Part shown: one piece after another, positions 1 to 8,121 of the stretch | Layout: each line of letters starts with the position of its first letter | How positions within the stretch are numbered: position 1 is the first letter of the stretch | From: DASUAS01 sp963809795 | Lineage (GTDB): Bacteria; Actinomycetota; Acidimicrobiia; IMCC26256; DASPTH01 | DNA length: 64,000 bases | NCBI GenBank assembly: GCA_963809795.1 | Contig: CAWELN010000020.1 | Span: 92,735 to 156,734, forward strand | Direction of reading: 5' to 3' | Notes under the pieces: model-generated | Database searches by the model: none | Seen by the model: only the letters and a program-made list of their open reading frames with translations | Told to the model about the DNA's origin: nothing | Position numbers and translations under genes: made by a program

Positions 1-797
1 GGGCGACGGCGATCGGCGCGCACACCGCGATGATGCCGACGATCCAGATGATCGCCTTGATCACGTACTCGCTCGTCGGTCCGACACCGATGGTGAGCGA
101 GCGCGCCGCGTTCACCACCACCGACACCGGTTGGTTCTTGGCCCAGCCCTGCAGCCATGACGGCATCGTGGCCACCGGCACGAACGCCGACGACGCGAAC
201 ACCAGCGGGGCGAGGATGGGGAACGACACCGCCTGCGCGGTCTCCGCGTCCTTCACCGTGAGCCCGACGATGGCGAACACCCACGACAGCGAGTACGAGA
301 AGGCCAGGATGATGGCGATCGCGCCGAGCAGGCCGAACACGTCCGTGCCGATCGTCCAACCGACGATGAAGCCGACCACGCACATGAGGATCACCACGAA
401 GAAGTTGCGCACGAAGTCGGCCAGGGTGCGGCCGACGAGCACCGCCGAGCGGGCCATCGGCAGCGACCGGAACCGGTCGATCAGGCCCTTGCTGAGGTCG
501 TCGGCCAGCCCCACGCCGGTGGTGAGCGCACCGAACACGATCGTCTGCACGAAGATCCCGGGCATCAGGAAGTTCACGTACGTCTGCCCGGCGGGGAGGC
601 TGCCCTGGATGGCGCCGCCGAACACATACCGGAACATCACCACGAAGATGACCGGTTGGATCGTGGCGAACACCAGCAGCTGCGGGTTGCGCTTGATGTT
701 GAGCAGGTTGCGCCACGCCATCGTGATGGCGTCGCCGACTGCGTGACCACGGTTGACGCGCGTGGTCGGCGCGCGCGGGAGCGGCGACCGTCGTCAT
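1..797 (-). CDS. ABC-2 type (DrrB-like) exporter permease, cut by window edge, N-terminal frameshift
   Basis: Membrane subunit of an ATP-driven exporter of the daunorubicin/DrrB type, likely pumping a hydrophobic compound out of the cell. Read from an ATG at 719-721 the frame begins MAWRNLLNIKRNPQ and gives several hydrophobic membrane segments plus the cytoplasmic motif DRFRSLPM typical of ABC-2 permeases; the C-terminus lies beyond base 1. The real start is probably the ATG at 795-797, which overlaps the stop of the ATPase gene (ATGA). That start is out of frame with the body, so one extra base seems to lie between about 735 and 790, where PARAPTTRV-like sequence is read in the other frame. 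Family assignment is secure; the substrate is unknown. Confidence 0.88.
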   Translation of the reverse strand, partial: MTTVAAPARADHARQPWSRSRRRHHDGVAQPAQHQAQPAAAGVRHDPTGHLRGDVPVCVRRRHPGQPPRRADVRELPDARDLRADDRVRCAHHRRGAGRRPQQGPDRPVPVAADGPLGGARRPHPGRLRAQLLRGDPHVRGRLHRRLDDRHGRVRPARRDRHHPGLLVLAVVGVRHRRAHGEGRGDRAGGVVPHPRPAGVRVVGVRAGGHDAVMAAGLGQEPTGVGGGERGALAHHRCRTDERVRDQGDHLDRRHHRGVRADRRR

Positions 798-1757
798 GAC
801 CCTTCTCCTTCGTCGCTGTCGCTCGTGGTGTGCCCCGTGAGCTCGAGGAACACGTCGTCGAGCGTGGGCTCGCGCAGGACCATCGTCGCCGGGTCGAGGT
901 GCTCACCGTCGAGGATCCGCACCGCTTCCAGCATCGATCGGGCGCCCGCGCCGCCGGGGACGTTGACACGGATGAGCTTGCCGTCGCGCGAGGGCGTGCC
1001 GACGGGCGTGATGACCTCGGCGGCACGCGCCGCGGCGTCGTCGTCGCGCATCGTGATCTCGATGACCGTCGAGCCCATCCGTTCCTTCAGCTGGGTGGCG
1101 GTGCCCTCGGCGATCACGGTGCCGTGGTCGATCACCACGATGTTGTCGGCGAGCACGTCGGCCTCTTCGAGGTACTGCGTGGTGAGCAGCACGGTGGTGC
1201 CGACGCGCCACGAGGTCCTCGATCACTCCCCACAGGTCGTTGCGACCCTGCGGGTCGAGGCCGGTGGTGGGCTCGTCGAGGAAGAGCACCGGCGGCCGGT
1301 GCACCAGCGCGGCGGCGAGGTCGAGCCGGCGGCGCATGCCACCGGAGTAGGTGCGGACGATGCGGTCGCCCGCGTGCTCGAGCGCGAACTGCTCGAGCAG
1401 CTCGTGGGCCCGAGCGTCGATCTCGTCGCCGTCGAGGTGCGAGAGCCTGCCGACCAGCACGAGGTTCTCGCGGCCGGTGAGGTTCTCGTCGACCGCGGCG
1501 TACTGGCCCGCGAGCCCGATGTTGGCCCGGACCGTCTGCGGGTCCTCCTTGACGTCGACGCCGAGGACGCGGGCGTTCCCGCCGTCGGGCCGCAGCAGCG
1601 TGGTGAGCATGCGCACGACGGTGGTCTTGCCGGCACCGTTGGGCCCGAGCAGGCCGAGCACGCGGCCCTCCGGCACCTCGAACGAGACGCCCTTGACCGC
1701 CTCGACGTCCCCGAAGCACTTCACCAGGTGGTCGACCACGATCGCAGGTTCTGCCAC
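794..1757 (-). CDS. ABC transporter ATP-binding protein (DrrA-like), frameshifted
   Basis: ATPase partner of the permease that follows it. The reading frame from GTG 1757 shows Walker A GPNGAGKTT at residues 38-46, the signature YSGGMRRR, and Walker B VLFLDEPTTGLDP. It then shifts frame near 1203 and continues as LLTTQYLEEAD, with a C-terminal domain typical of DrrA (EPTLDDVFLELTG). One extra base in the CGTCGG stretch explains the break; without it the protein would be about 320 residues. The stop overlaps the permease start by ATGA, so the two are translationally coupled. A TAGGGT -10 box lies 8 nt upstream of the GTG. Divergent from a MarR regulator that probably controls it. Confidence 0.9.
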
Positions 1758-1765
1758 GGGTCCCC

Positions 1766-1850
1766 ACCCTAGCGCGTTTTCCTTGAGTCTCATCAAGCTT
1801 TGAGCAGCCCAATGGTCGACGTTCATCAAGGGTTTACCTACACTGGTGCC
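1766..1850. promoter_or_regulatory. Divergent promoter and MarR-type operator of the ABC exporter
   Basis: The exporter side has ACCCTA (1766-1771, TAGGGT on the minus strand) and the MarR side has TACACT (1839-1844), which ends 6 nt before GTG 1851. Between them is the inverted repeat CTTGA-N6-TCAAG at 1782-1797 and a second TCATCAAG at 1823-1830, repeated 33 bp from the first at 1790-1797. MarR proteins bind such palindromes of about 16 bp, so autoregulation and repression of the exporter are inferred. Confidence 0.6.
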
Positions 1851-2312
1851 GTGAGCACGGACGCGAGCCGGGAGGCCTGGGCGTCGATGTACGCCCTCTT
1901 CGTCGAGGGCGAGGCGCACGACCGCGTCCACCGCATCTGCGCCGAGCTCGGGCTCTCGCCCCCGCTCCTGAAGGCGTTCGTGCAAATCGGCGCGTTCGCC
2001 GACGGTGATGCACTACGCATGAGCGACCTCGCCGAACACTGGGGGTGCGACGCGTCCTACGTCACCAGCCTCGCCGACGGCCTCGAGGACCGCGGCCTCG
2101 CCGAACGCCGCCTCTCCCCCGCCGACCGGCGCGTGCGCACCATCGTGCTGACGCCTGAGGGACGCGCGCAGCAGGCGCGGGCGCTCGAGTTGCTGGCCGA
2201 GCCCCCGTCGGCATTCGAGGCGCTCACCGCGGCGGAGCAGCGGCAGCTGCGTGACCTGCTGGGGAAGGTCGCGGCCGCCGATCCGCAGCTGGCGGCGAAG
2301 ACCGCGGTCTGA
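1851..2312 (+). CDS. MarR family transcriptional regulator
   Basis: Winged-helix regulator of 153 residues, a usual MarR length. The segment LRMSDLAEHWGCDASYVTSLADGLEDRGLAERR is the helix-turn-helix region in sense (quoted here only by its key parts: LAEHWGCDASYVT and DGLEDRGL), followed by the wing motif DRRVRTIVLTPEG. GTG 1851 is chosen because a TACACT -10 box ends 6 nt upstream, which suggests a leaderless mRNA; an in-frame ATG at 1812 would lie upstream of that box. It is divergent from an ABC exporter and likely senses the exported compound. Confidence 0.88.
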   Translation: MSTDASREAWASMYALFVEGEAHDRVHRICAELGLSPPLLKAFVQIGAFADGDALRMSDLAEHWGCDASYVTSLADGLEDRGLAERRLSPADRRVRTIVLTPEGRAQQARALELLAEPPSAFEALTAAEQRQLRDLLGKVAAADPQLAAKTAV

Positions 2313-2328
2313 TCCTCTGCCGAAGGCG

Positions 2329-2889
2329 TCAGCTCGGCGGGGTCTTCTTGCGGTACTCGCGCACGTCGAAGCTGACTCCGCTCGGCGGCCCGAGCGCGTC
2401 AGCGGTCGGCGCCCACGTGGACACGATCGTCGTGTAGCGCGGCGCGTCGTCGCCGAGCACCTGCACCACGCGGTGCTCGACGACACCGGTGACGTCCGGT
2501 CCGGCCTCCGGTACCGATTCACCCTCGAGATAGCACGACACCCGCTTGGCGCCCGCCGCGTCGCTCTCCTGGCGCACGACCCGCTCCTCGACGATGTAGG
2601 TGTCGTACGGACCGATGAACGAGTCGTGGTCGGTCATCAGCTCCTTCGCGTCGTCGGGGGTCGCGAACGACTGCGCCGGGTCGAAGAAGTCCTTCGCCGA
2701 CGCGGTCCAGACCTCGGTGATCGCGTCGGGCGCGCCCGCACCCTCGGTGTCGACCAGGTTGACGGTGTAGCCGTCCATGGTGCGGGTGACACGCAGTCCG
2801 AGCGGGGCGTGGACGTCGAGGTAGTGCTCGAAGAACTCGTCCCGGCTCAGGCCGTCCTTGCGGTGGAAGAGGAACAGCAGCTTCTCCAT
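2329..2889 (-). CDS. EthD domain-containing protein
   Basis: A 186-residue protein with two ferredoxin-like EthD/Dabb-type halves: the first starts MEKLLFLFHRKDGLSRDEFFEHYLDVHAPL and contains the typical HYLDVHAPL motif, the second is more divergent. EthD proteins accompany P450 or dioxygenase degradation systems, and their chemistry is poorly defined. The start is ATG 2889 or the GTG immediately before it; both lie inside one copy of a 62-bp repeat, and two further copies of the same start region lie upstream. The gene is divergent from mct. The original promoter (TACGGT on the minus strand at 3022-3027) now lies more than 130 bp away because of the repeat. Confidence 0.8.
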   Translation of the reverse strand: MEKLLFLFHRKDGLSRDEFFEHYLDVHAPLGLRVTRTMDGYTVNLVDTEGAGAPDAITEVWTASAKDFFDPAQSFATPDDAKELMTDHDSFIGPYDTYIVEERVVRQESDAAGAKRVSCYLEGESVPEAGPDVTGVVEHRVVQVLGDDAPRYTTIVSTWAPTADALGPPSGVSFDVREYRKKTPPS

Positions 2890-3016
2890 CACGCAGGTCC
2901 ATTCCGCTCCGGCGTCCCGGCCATCCGGCCACGCCTCCGCTTCATCTCCATCACCCAGGTCCATTCCGCTCCGGCGTCCCGGCCATCCGGCCACGCCTCC
3001 GCCCCGTCTCCATCAC
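2883..3016 (-). repeat. Two tandem 62-bp hairpin elements at a start codon, with triplicated start region
   Basis: TCTCCATCAC (GTGATGGAGA on the coding strand, holding the EthD start codon) occurs at 2883-2892, 2945-2954 and 3007-3016, an exact 62-bp period. Between copies lies a core whose hairpin has arms GGCGT/ACGCC outside and GGCC/GGCC inside. On the minus strand each unit is a 20-codon mini-ORF (the outer one reads METGRRRGRMAGTPERNGPG) whose TGA overlaps the next ATG as TGATG, so a ribosome can pass from unit to unit into the EthD gene. Homologous cores lie at 17023-17154 and 19856-19925. Confidence 0.85.
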
Positions 3017-3021
3017 GTGGC

Positions 3022-3031
3022 ACCGTACTGT
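3022..3031. promoter_or_regulatory. Head-to-head -10 boxes between EthD gene and mct
   Basis: ACCGTACTGT holds TACTGT (3026-3031) ending 7 nt before the mct ATG, and on the minus strand TACGGT (3027-3022), 5 nt before the outermost GTG-ATG copy of the EthD start region. The two hexamers share one TA. Leaderless transcription both ways is inferred from spacing. Confidence 0.55.
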
Positions 3032-3038
3032 GTGCCGC

Positions 3039-4265
3039 ATGGAGCTGCTCTCGGGACTGCGGATCATCGAGGGATCGGCGTTCGTGGCCGCCCCCCTCGG
3101 CGGGCTGACGCTGGCCCAGCTCGGCGCCGACGTCATCCGGTTCGACACCGTCGGCGGCGGCCTCGACTACCGGCGCTGGCCGGTCACCGAGGAGGGGGTC
3201 AGCCTCTACTGGGCCGGGTTGAACAAGGGGAAGCGCTCGATCGCCATCGACCTCTCGAACCCCGCGGGGCGCGAGCTGGCGACGACGCTCATCACCGCGC
3301 CCGGTGACGACGCCGGCATCTTCCTCTCCAACTTCCCCGAGTCGGGCTGGTTGGCCGACACCCGGCTCCGCGAGCGGCGCCCCGACCTCGTGTACCTGAA
3401 CATCGTCGGCAACCCCGACGAGACGACGGCGGTCGACTACACGGTCAACGCCGCCTCGGGCATCGCCACCGCCACCGGGCCGGTCGGTTCGCTGTTCCCG
3501 GTGAACAACGCGCTCCCGGCGTGGGACATCGCCACCGGGCTCAACGCGGTGATCGGCGTGCTCGCGGCCGAACGCCACCGTCGCGTCACCGGCGAGGGAC
3601 AACTGGTGAAGTTGTCGCTGGCCGACGTCGCCTTCACCATGGTCGCCAACCTCGGCTTCCTCGCGCAGGCCGAGGTCATGCACGAGAATCGGCCGCCGCT
3701 CGGCAACGACATGTACGGTGCGTTCGGGCGTGACTTCGCGACACGCGACGGCCGGCGCGTCATGGTCGTCGCCATCAGCCTCAACCAGTGGCAGACGCTC
3801 GTGCGCGCCACCGGGATCGAGGAACACCTGCCAGCCATGGAGCGCGCCTTCGACGCCGACTTCCGCAAGGAAGAAGACCGCTACCGCGCCCGCGACGGCA
3901 TCGCCGCGTTGCTGAAGCCGTGGTTCGAGGCCCGCAGCCTCGACGAGGTGCGCAAGGCGCTCGACGAGCACGGCGTGTGCTGGGGCCCGTACCAGACGTT
4001 CACGCAGCTGCTCGACGACGACTGGCGCGCGTCACCCGTGAACCCGGTGTTCGGGGAGATCGAGCACCCGGGCATCGGCGCGCTGCTCACGCCGGCATCG
4101 CCGTTGCGCTTCCCGGTCGACCCCCCGCTCCCACCCGCGCCCGCGCCCCTGCTGGGCATGCACACCGACGAGGTGCTCGACCGCGTGCTCGGGCTCTCGC
4201 CGAGCGAGATCGGCCGCCTGCACGACGACGGGATCGTGGCCAGCGCGGTGCCGCTCACCGCGTGA
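3039..4265 (+). CDS. mct: 2-methylfumaryl-CoA isomerase (mesaconyl-CoA C1-C4 CoA transferase), CoA-transferase family III
   Basis: Cytoplasmic intramolecular CoA transferase of 408 residues that moves CoA from the C1 to the C4 carboxyl of mesaconate, as in the 3-hydroxypropionate bicycle. The N-terminus (LSGLRIIEGSAFVAAPLGG, then ADVIRFDTVGGGLDYRRWP and WAGLNKGKRSIAIDL) closely follows the Chloroflexus Mct sequence as I remember it, and differs from formyl- or succinyl-CoA transferases of the same family. The next gene is the matching hydratase, which supports the call. The start ATG has a TACTGT box 7 nt upstream. No citramalyl-CoA lyase or methylmalyl-CoA enzymes lie in this window, so the full cycle cannot be judged. 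Confidence 0.85.
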   Translation: MELLSGLRIIEGSAFVAAPLGGLTLAQLGADVIRFDTVGGGLDYRRWPVTEEGVSLYWAGLNKGKRSIAIDLSNPAGRELATTLITAPGDDAGIFLSNFPESGWLADTRLRERRPDLVYLNIVGNPDETTAVDYTVNAASGIATATGPVGSLFPVNNALPAWDIATGLNAVIGVLAAERHRRVTGEGQLVKLSLADVAFTMVANLGFLAQAEVMHENRPPLGNDMYGAFGRDFATRDGRRVMVVAISLNQWQTLVRATGIEEHLPAMERAFDADFRKEEDRYRARDGIAALLKPWFEARSLDEVRKALDEHGVCWGPYQTFTQLLDDDWRASPVNPVFGEIEHPGIGALLTPASPLRFPVDPPLPPAPAPLLGMHTDEVLDRVLGLSPSEIGRLHDDGIVASAVPLTA

Positions 4266-4380
4266 GCGTGAGCGAGCCGGGTACCCCGGCGAGGAGCGAA
4301 CGCCCAATGGAGACCGCGTGAGCGTGAGCGAGCCGGGTACCCCGGCGAGGAGCGAACGCCCAATGGAGACCGCGTGAGCG
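4259..4380 (+). repeat. Two tandem 56-bp hairpin elements in the mct-meh junction
   Basis: ACCGCGTGAGCG recurs with an exact 56-bp period (from about 4257, 4313 and 4369). Each copy carries GTGA, where a stop and a start overlap. The unit has the palindrome GCCGGG-TAC-CCCGGC flanked by AGCGA and GGAGCGA, the same layout as the 62-bp elements at 2883, 17023 and 19856, though the sequence is diverged. From the first GTG each unit reads as a 19-codon mini-ORF (VSVSEPGTPARSERPMETA) ending in a TGA that overlaps the next GTG. The original junction was probably a simple 4-nt GTGA overlap of mct and meh. Confidence 0.8.
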
Positions 4381-5204
4381 CGAGCGGCGCCGAGCCCACG
4401 CTCGCCGACGCCGGCTTCGCCGACGTCGCGCGCGCCGCGGTCACGCGCGAGCAGGCCGAACGACTGGCCGCTTGCATCGACGCCGAGCCGACGGTGCTCG
4501 ACACCGGCGCGCTCCCGCTGCTGTGGCACTGGGCCGCGTTCCTCCCGCTCGTGCCGACCGCCGCGCTCGGGCCCGACGGTCACCCGCGCCGGCGCCCCGA
4601 GATGGAAGCGTTCCCGCAGCGCATGTGGGTCGGTGGTCGGGTGCACGTCGAGCGACCGCTCGCCCTCGGCACCGAGGCGGAGCGCGCGTCGCGGATCGTG
4701 CGCGCCGAGGTCAAGGACGGTGGCCGCGGCCGGTTCTGGCTCGTCACCGTCGGGCACACGGTGACGCAACGGGGTGAGCCCTGCATCGAGGAGGAGCAGG
4801 ACCTCGTGTTCCGGGAGGCGGCGGCGGTGGCCCCGCCCGGCCCCGAGCGCGACGACGCCCCCGATGCGGCATGGGTCGAGGCCCGGGTCGCCGATCCGGT
4901 GCTGCTCTTCCGCTTCTCCGCCGTCACCGCCAATGCCCACCGGATCCACTACGACCACCCGTACGCGACCGGCGTCGAGGGCTACCCCGATCTGGTCGTG
5001 CACGGCCCGCTCACCGCGGTCCTGCTGGCCGACCTCGCCCGCCGCCGGGGCGACCAGGATTGGCAGTCCGTCTCGTACCGCGCCCGCGCGCCGCACTACG
5101 CCAACCGCCGGTTCTGGCTCACCGGCTCCCCGACCGACGACGGCGCCGACCTCGCCGCGGTGCGCGCCGACCACACCGTCGCGATGACGCTCGAGGTCCG
5201 CTGA
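4374..5204 (+). CDS. meh: 3-methylfumaryl-CoA (mesaconyl-C4-CoA) hydratase, HTD2/MaoC-like
   Basis: A 276-residue double hot-dog protein expected to hydrate mesaconyl-C4-CoA to citramalyl-CoA, directly after Mct. The N-terminal half has LLWHWAAFLPLVPTAALG and DGHPRRRP, and the C-terminal half has FSAVTANAHRIHYDHPYA followed by YPDLVVHGPL, the hydratase dyad region; this is the pattern of fungal HTD2-like hydratases and Chloroflexus Meh. The GTG start overlaps the last stop of the tandem mini-ORFs (GTGA). A generic FAS1-like dehydratase is the alternative, but the neighbour makes Meh more likely. Confidence 0.82.
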   Translation: MSASGAEPTLADAGFADVARAAVTREQAERLAACIDAEPTVLDTGALPLLWHWAAFLPLVPTAALGPDGHPRRRPEMEAFPQRMWVGGRVHVERPLALGTEAERASRIVRAEVKDGGRGRFWLVTVGHTVTQRGEPCIEEEQDLVFREAAAVAPPGPERDDAPDAAWVEARVADPVLLFRFSAVTANAHRIHYDHPYATGVEGYPDLVVHGPLTAVLLADLARRRGDQDWQSVSYRARAPHYANRRFWLTGSPTDDGADLAAVRADHTVAMTLEVR

Positions 5205-5298
5205 GGCCCGTCGTCGCGCTCGCGGTCGAAGAGGGTGCGCGGAGTCGGTACGATCGCGGGAGGTCAGACAGGCGCAACTCCTTCCGGAGGCGACGCCG

Positions 5299-5730
5299 AT
5301 GGCACACACCGGTCGAACGACGCGGCTGTCGCTGGCGGCTCTGGTCGTCGGCGACGCGGTGCTCGCCGGGGTCGCGCTCGGCTTCGTCGCCGACCGGGGG
5401 CCCGACCACGCGTCGCGCCGTGAGACCGTCGTCGTCACCACCACGCCCTCGCCGGTTCCGGCCGCCGACGGGAACGGCGCCTCGCCCGCCGGCGTCGTCG
5501 CGGCCACGAACACGATCCCGCCGCCGAGCCCGACCACCACCAGCCTGCCGGCGCCCGACCCCAGCAGCACCACGCGCGCGACCACCACGTCGTCGGTGCC
5601 GGCCGAGGTCGCGGAGACTCCCTCCTCCACCACGACCGCCCCGCCGGACACCACCGCGCCGACCTCCACGACCCTCGCGCCGGAACCGACCACGCCGACG
5701 GCGGCGCAGGGCGGCGACCTCAGCGGGTGA
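5299..5730 (+). CDS. Membrane-anchored Thr/Pro-rich hypothetical protein
   Basis: A 143-residue protein with one hydrophobic segment near the N-terminus (about residues 10-31, LSLAALVVGDAVLAGVALGF) and then a long low-complexity tail of Thr, Pro, Ser and Ala, as in cell-wall spanning stalks. No catalytic motif is visible. The start ATG has CCGGAGG 9 nt upstream. The stop overlaps the stop of the convergent oxidoreductase gene by 11 bp (TCA-N5-TGA). Function unknown. Confidence 0.7.
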   Translation: MAHTGRTTRLSLAALVVGDAVLAGVALGFVADRGPDHASRRETVVVTTTPSPVPAADGNGASPAGVVAATNTIPPPSPTTTSLPAPDPSSTTRATTTSSVPAEVAETPSSTTTAPPDTTAPTSTTLAPEPTTPTAAQGGDLSG

Positions 5731-7132
5731 GCAACGTGGTGAGCTCCGCGTGGGACGGGCCGGGCAAGGGATCGGCGGGCGCGCCGGCGAGCTCGCGCAC
5801 CCGATCGGCGAGACCCGGCCGGGCGAGCACGCCGGCACGCGAGTCGTAGAGCGCGATCGTCTCGAGGAACGACCGGAAGACGTCGGGGTCGAGTCCCGAC
5901 GCGGCGGCGAACGCCTCGCCGAGCAGCCACTCCTCGTCGTCGGTCTCGTACGGGTGACCCTCGCGGTGCGCCTCGATCTCGGCGAGACGGTGACGGTCGA
6001 AGTGGAGGGTCTCCCGCACGAACGGCGCGACGCGCTCGCGCGTCATGTCGTCCCATGCCAGGGCGACGCCGAGCGCGTCAGCAAGGTCGTGCTCGCGCAC
6101 GAGGTCGCGCAACGCCTCCGCGTGGATCAACCCGATGGTGCACCCCCGACCGATCGACGGGTTCGTACACGCCGACGCATCCCCGATCGGGACGAGGCCG
6201 GTGGCCACCGGGACACCGTCGACGACGAAGTCGCGCTGACGGTCCTCGATGCCGGCCATCACCGCCACGTCGGTGATCGGCTCGGCGTCGATCCAGTGCG
6301 CGACCAGTGGGAACAGCCGGACGACCTCCGACCACGTGTCGACGTCGCGGCACCGCCGGACCGGGGTGTCGCGTGCGCTGGCGATGAGTCCCACGCCCCA
6401 CGTGCCGTTGTCGGCCGGCAGCGTGAGCGTGGACACCGACTCGTACGCTTGCAGCGGCGGCCCGAAGAGGGGCGGCATGGACCCGTCGGCCGACCGGAAG
6501 TGCCGGGCGAAGTACACGAAGCCGCAGTCGTCCCGCCGCTCGCGCACCGGACGGGCGCCGACGGCGTCGAGCCACGCCGGTACCGCCGACCGCCGGCCGC
6601 CGGCGTCCACGACCAGGTCGGCGCGGTGCTCGGTGCCGTCGTCGGTCACGACCCCCGTGACGTGCGGCGCCGCGCTCGCGCGCGCGTCGGCGGTGAGGAC
6701 CCCGCGCACCGCGACGCCGCGGTGCACCGTGACGCCCGGCGTGGTGGCCGCGACCCGCTCGACGACGGCTTCGACCATCGGCCGCCGCCCGGTCAACGAC
6801 TGGTGGCGCTGGTCGCCGTCGCGCCGCCCGCCGCTCACCTGCTCGGGCACGGCTTCCAGCGGGTTGAAGCGCAGCGCGCCGTCGGCGTCGAGCGCCGCCG
6901 CCACCGCCGGCAGGTCACGTTCGACGATGTCACGGAAGCGGGGCAGGAAGTAGTGGATCATCCGGAACTGGTTGACCCCGCGACGCGACCAGTCGTTCCA
7001 CGCCGCGTCGGCCGAGCGGGGCGGCGGCTCGGGATCGCGTTCGAGCACCGTGACCGAGTGCCCGTCGGCGGCGAGCAGCATCGCCGAGCAGTGGCCCACG
7101 AGCCCGCCACCGACGACGACGATCTCGGCCAT
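5720..7132 (-). CDS. FAD-dependent monooxygenase/oxidoreductase
   Basis: A 470-residue flavoprotein. The N-terminus has the FAD Rossmann motif VVVGGGLVGHCSAMLL with VLERD ending the second strand (residues about 4-32), a middle RPMVEAVVERVA, and the second FAD motif IGDASACTNPSIGRGC near residue 320. This layout fits the group of PHBH-like monooxygenases and geranylgeranyl reductase or halogenase relatives; the substrate is not evident. The ATG shares one base with the stop of the upstream SDR (TGATG), so the two form an operon. Confidence 0.82.
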   Translation of the reverse strand: MAEIVVVGGGLVGHCSAMLLAADGHSVTVLERDPEPPPRSADAAWNDWSRRGVNQFRMIHYFLPRFRDIVERDLPAVAAALDADGALRFNPLEAVPEQVSGGRRDGDQRHQSLTGRRPMVEAVVERVAATTPGVTVHRGVAVRGVLTADARASAAPHVTGVVTDDGTEHRADLVVDAGGRRSAVPAWLDAVGARPVRERRDDCGFVYFARHFRSADGSMPPLFGPPLQAYESVSTLTLPADNGTWGVGLIASARDTPVRRCRDVDTWSEVVRLFPLVAHWIDAEPITDVAVMAGIEDRQRDFVVDGVPVATGLVPIGDASACTNPSIGRGCTIGLIHAEALRDLVREHDLADALGVALAWDDMTRERVAPFVRETLHFDRHRLAEIEAHREGHPYETDDEEWLLGEAFAAASGLDPDVFRSFLETIALYDSRAGVLARPGLADRVRELAGAPADPLPGPSHAELTTLLTR

Positions 7133-7986
7133 CAGCCGTCCGCCGCCCCGGGGATCGCCCCGGGCCCGTGCATCATCACGACGACCTCGCCGTAGTCGGG
7201 CCCGCTCCGCAGGGAGTTCCCGCCGTCGATGTTGAGGATCTGCCCGGTGACCCACTTCGACTCGGGGCCGAGCAGGAAGCGCACGACGTTGGCGACGTCC
7301 TCGGGCGCGCCGACGTCACCGAGCGGGGTGTTCTCCATGTAGCTCGCGTAGGTGGAACCGTCACGCGAGATGTTCTCCATGATCTCGGTCGTGATGAACC
7401 CGGGCCGGACCGCGTTGAAGCGCACGCCCAGCGCGCCGTACTCGTCGGCCGCGTTGCGCACCACCTGCTCGAGCGCGCCCTTCCCCGCGGTGTAGCCGGT
7501 GAAGTACCGGTGGGTGGTGGCGCCCGCGAACGACGACATGCCGACGAAGGACCCCTTGGACTCGACGAGGAGCGGAATCGAGTGCTTGGCGGTGAGGAAC
7601 GTCCCGGTGGCGTTGAGCAGCAGCACGCGCTCGAAGTCCTCGACCGTCTGCAGTCCGAGCGGCGCCAGGCCGCCGCCACCACCGGCGTTGGCGACGACGC
7701 CGTCGAGGGTGCCGGTCGGCTCGGCGGCGGCCGCCATGATGCGCTTGACGTCGTCCTCCTCGGTGACGTCGCCGATCACGTAGCGCACGCTGCCGCCGTG
7801 CTCCGCGGCCTGCTCGATCTTCTCGACCGACGCGCTCAGCGTCGCCTCGGTGCGCCCGCAGATCGTGACCGCGGCGCCGTCGGCGGCGGCCACCCGCGCG
7901 CAGGCGGCGCCGATCCCGGTGCCGCCGCCGGTGACGAGCACCCCGCAGCCCTCCAGGCCACCCGTGGGCTTCAGCTGTGCAGGCAT
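7132..7986 (-). CDS. Short-chain dehydrogenase/reductase
   Basis: A 284-residue NAD(P)-dependent SDR. It has the cofactor motif TGGGTGIG near residue 20, the DVTEED acidic strand, NAG (VVANAGGGG), a catalytic Ser in MSSFAG and the YTAGK motif, then RPGFITTEI. The C-terminus ends NIDGGNSLRSG plus about 15 extra residues. ATG 7986 is preceded by GGGGGAG at 6-12 nt. Coupled to the downstream flavoprotein gene; a joint role on the same alcohol or ketone is inferred. Confidence 0.87.
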   Translation of the reverse strand: MPAQLKPTGGLEGCGVLVTGGGTGIGAACARVAAADGAAVTICGRTEATLSASVEKIEQAAEHGGSVRYVIGDVTEEDDVKRIMAAAAEPTGTLDGVVANAGGGGGLAPLGLQTVEDFERVLLLNATGTFLTAKHSIPLLVESKGSFVGMSSFAGATTHRYFTGYTAGKGALEQVVRNAADEYGALGVRFNAVRPGFITTEIMENISRDGSTYASYMENTPLGDVGAPEDVANVVRFLLGPESKWVTGQILNIDGGNSLRSGPDYGEVVVMMHGPGAIPGAADG

Positions 7987-8121
7987 CGCACTCCCCCGAT
8001 CGTTCCGTCCACGTTCCGGCGTCGTTCGTGCGTGACATGCACGCATCAGTGACGCCAGAAAGTAGTGGGTTCACAGGGACCGGCGGTAGGTTCGCCGGGC
8101 CGTCGAGCACGAGGAGCGATC

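Noticed and set aside
4032..6056. A 674-residue minus-strand open frame opposite mct, meh and the Thr/Pro-rich gene
   Set aside because: Low-complexity Arg/Ala/Gly sequence without domains, antisense to clearly coding frames.
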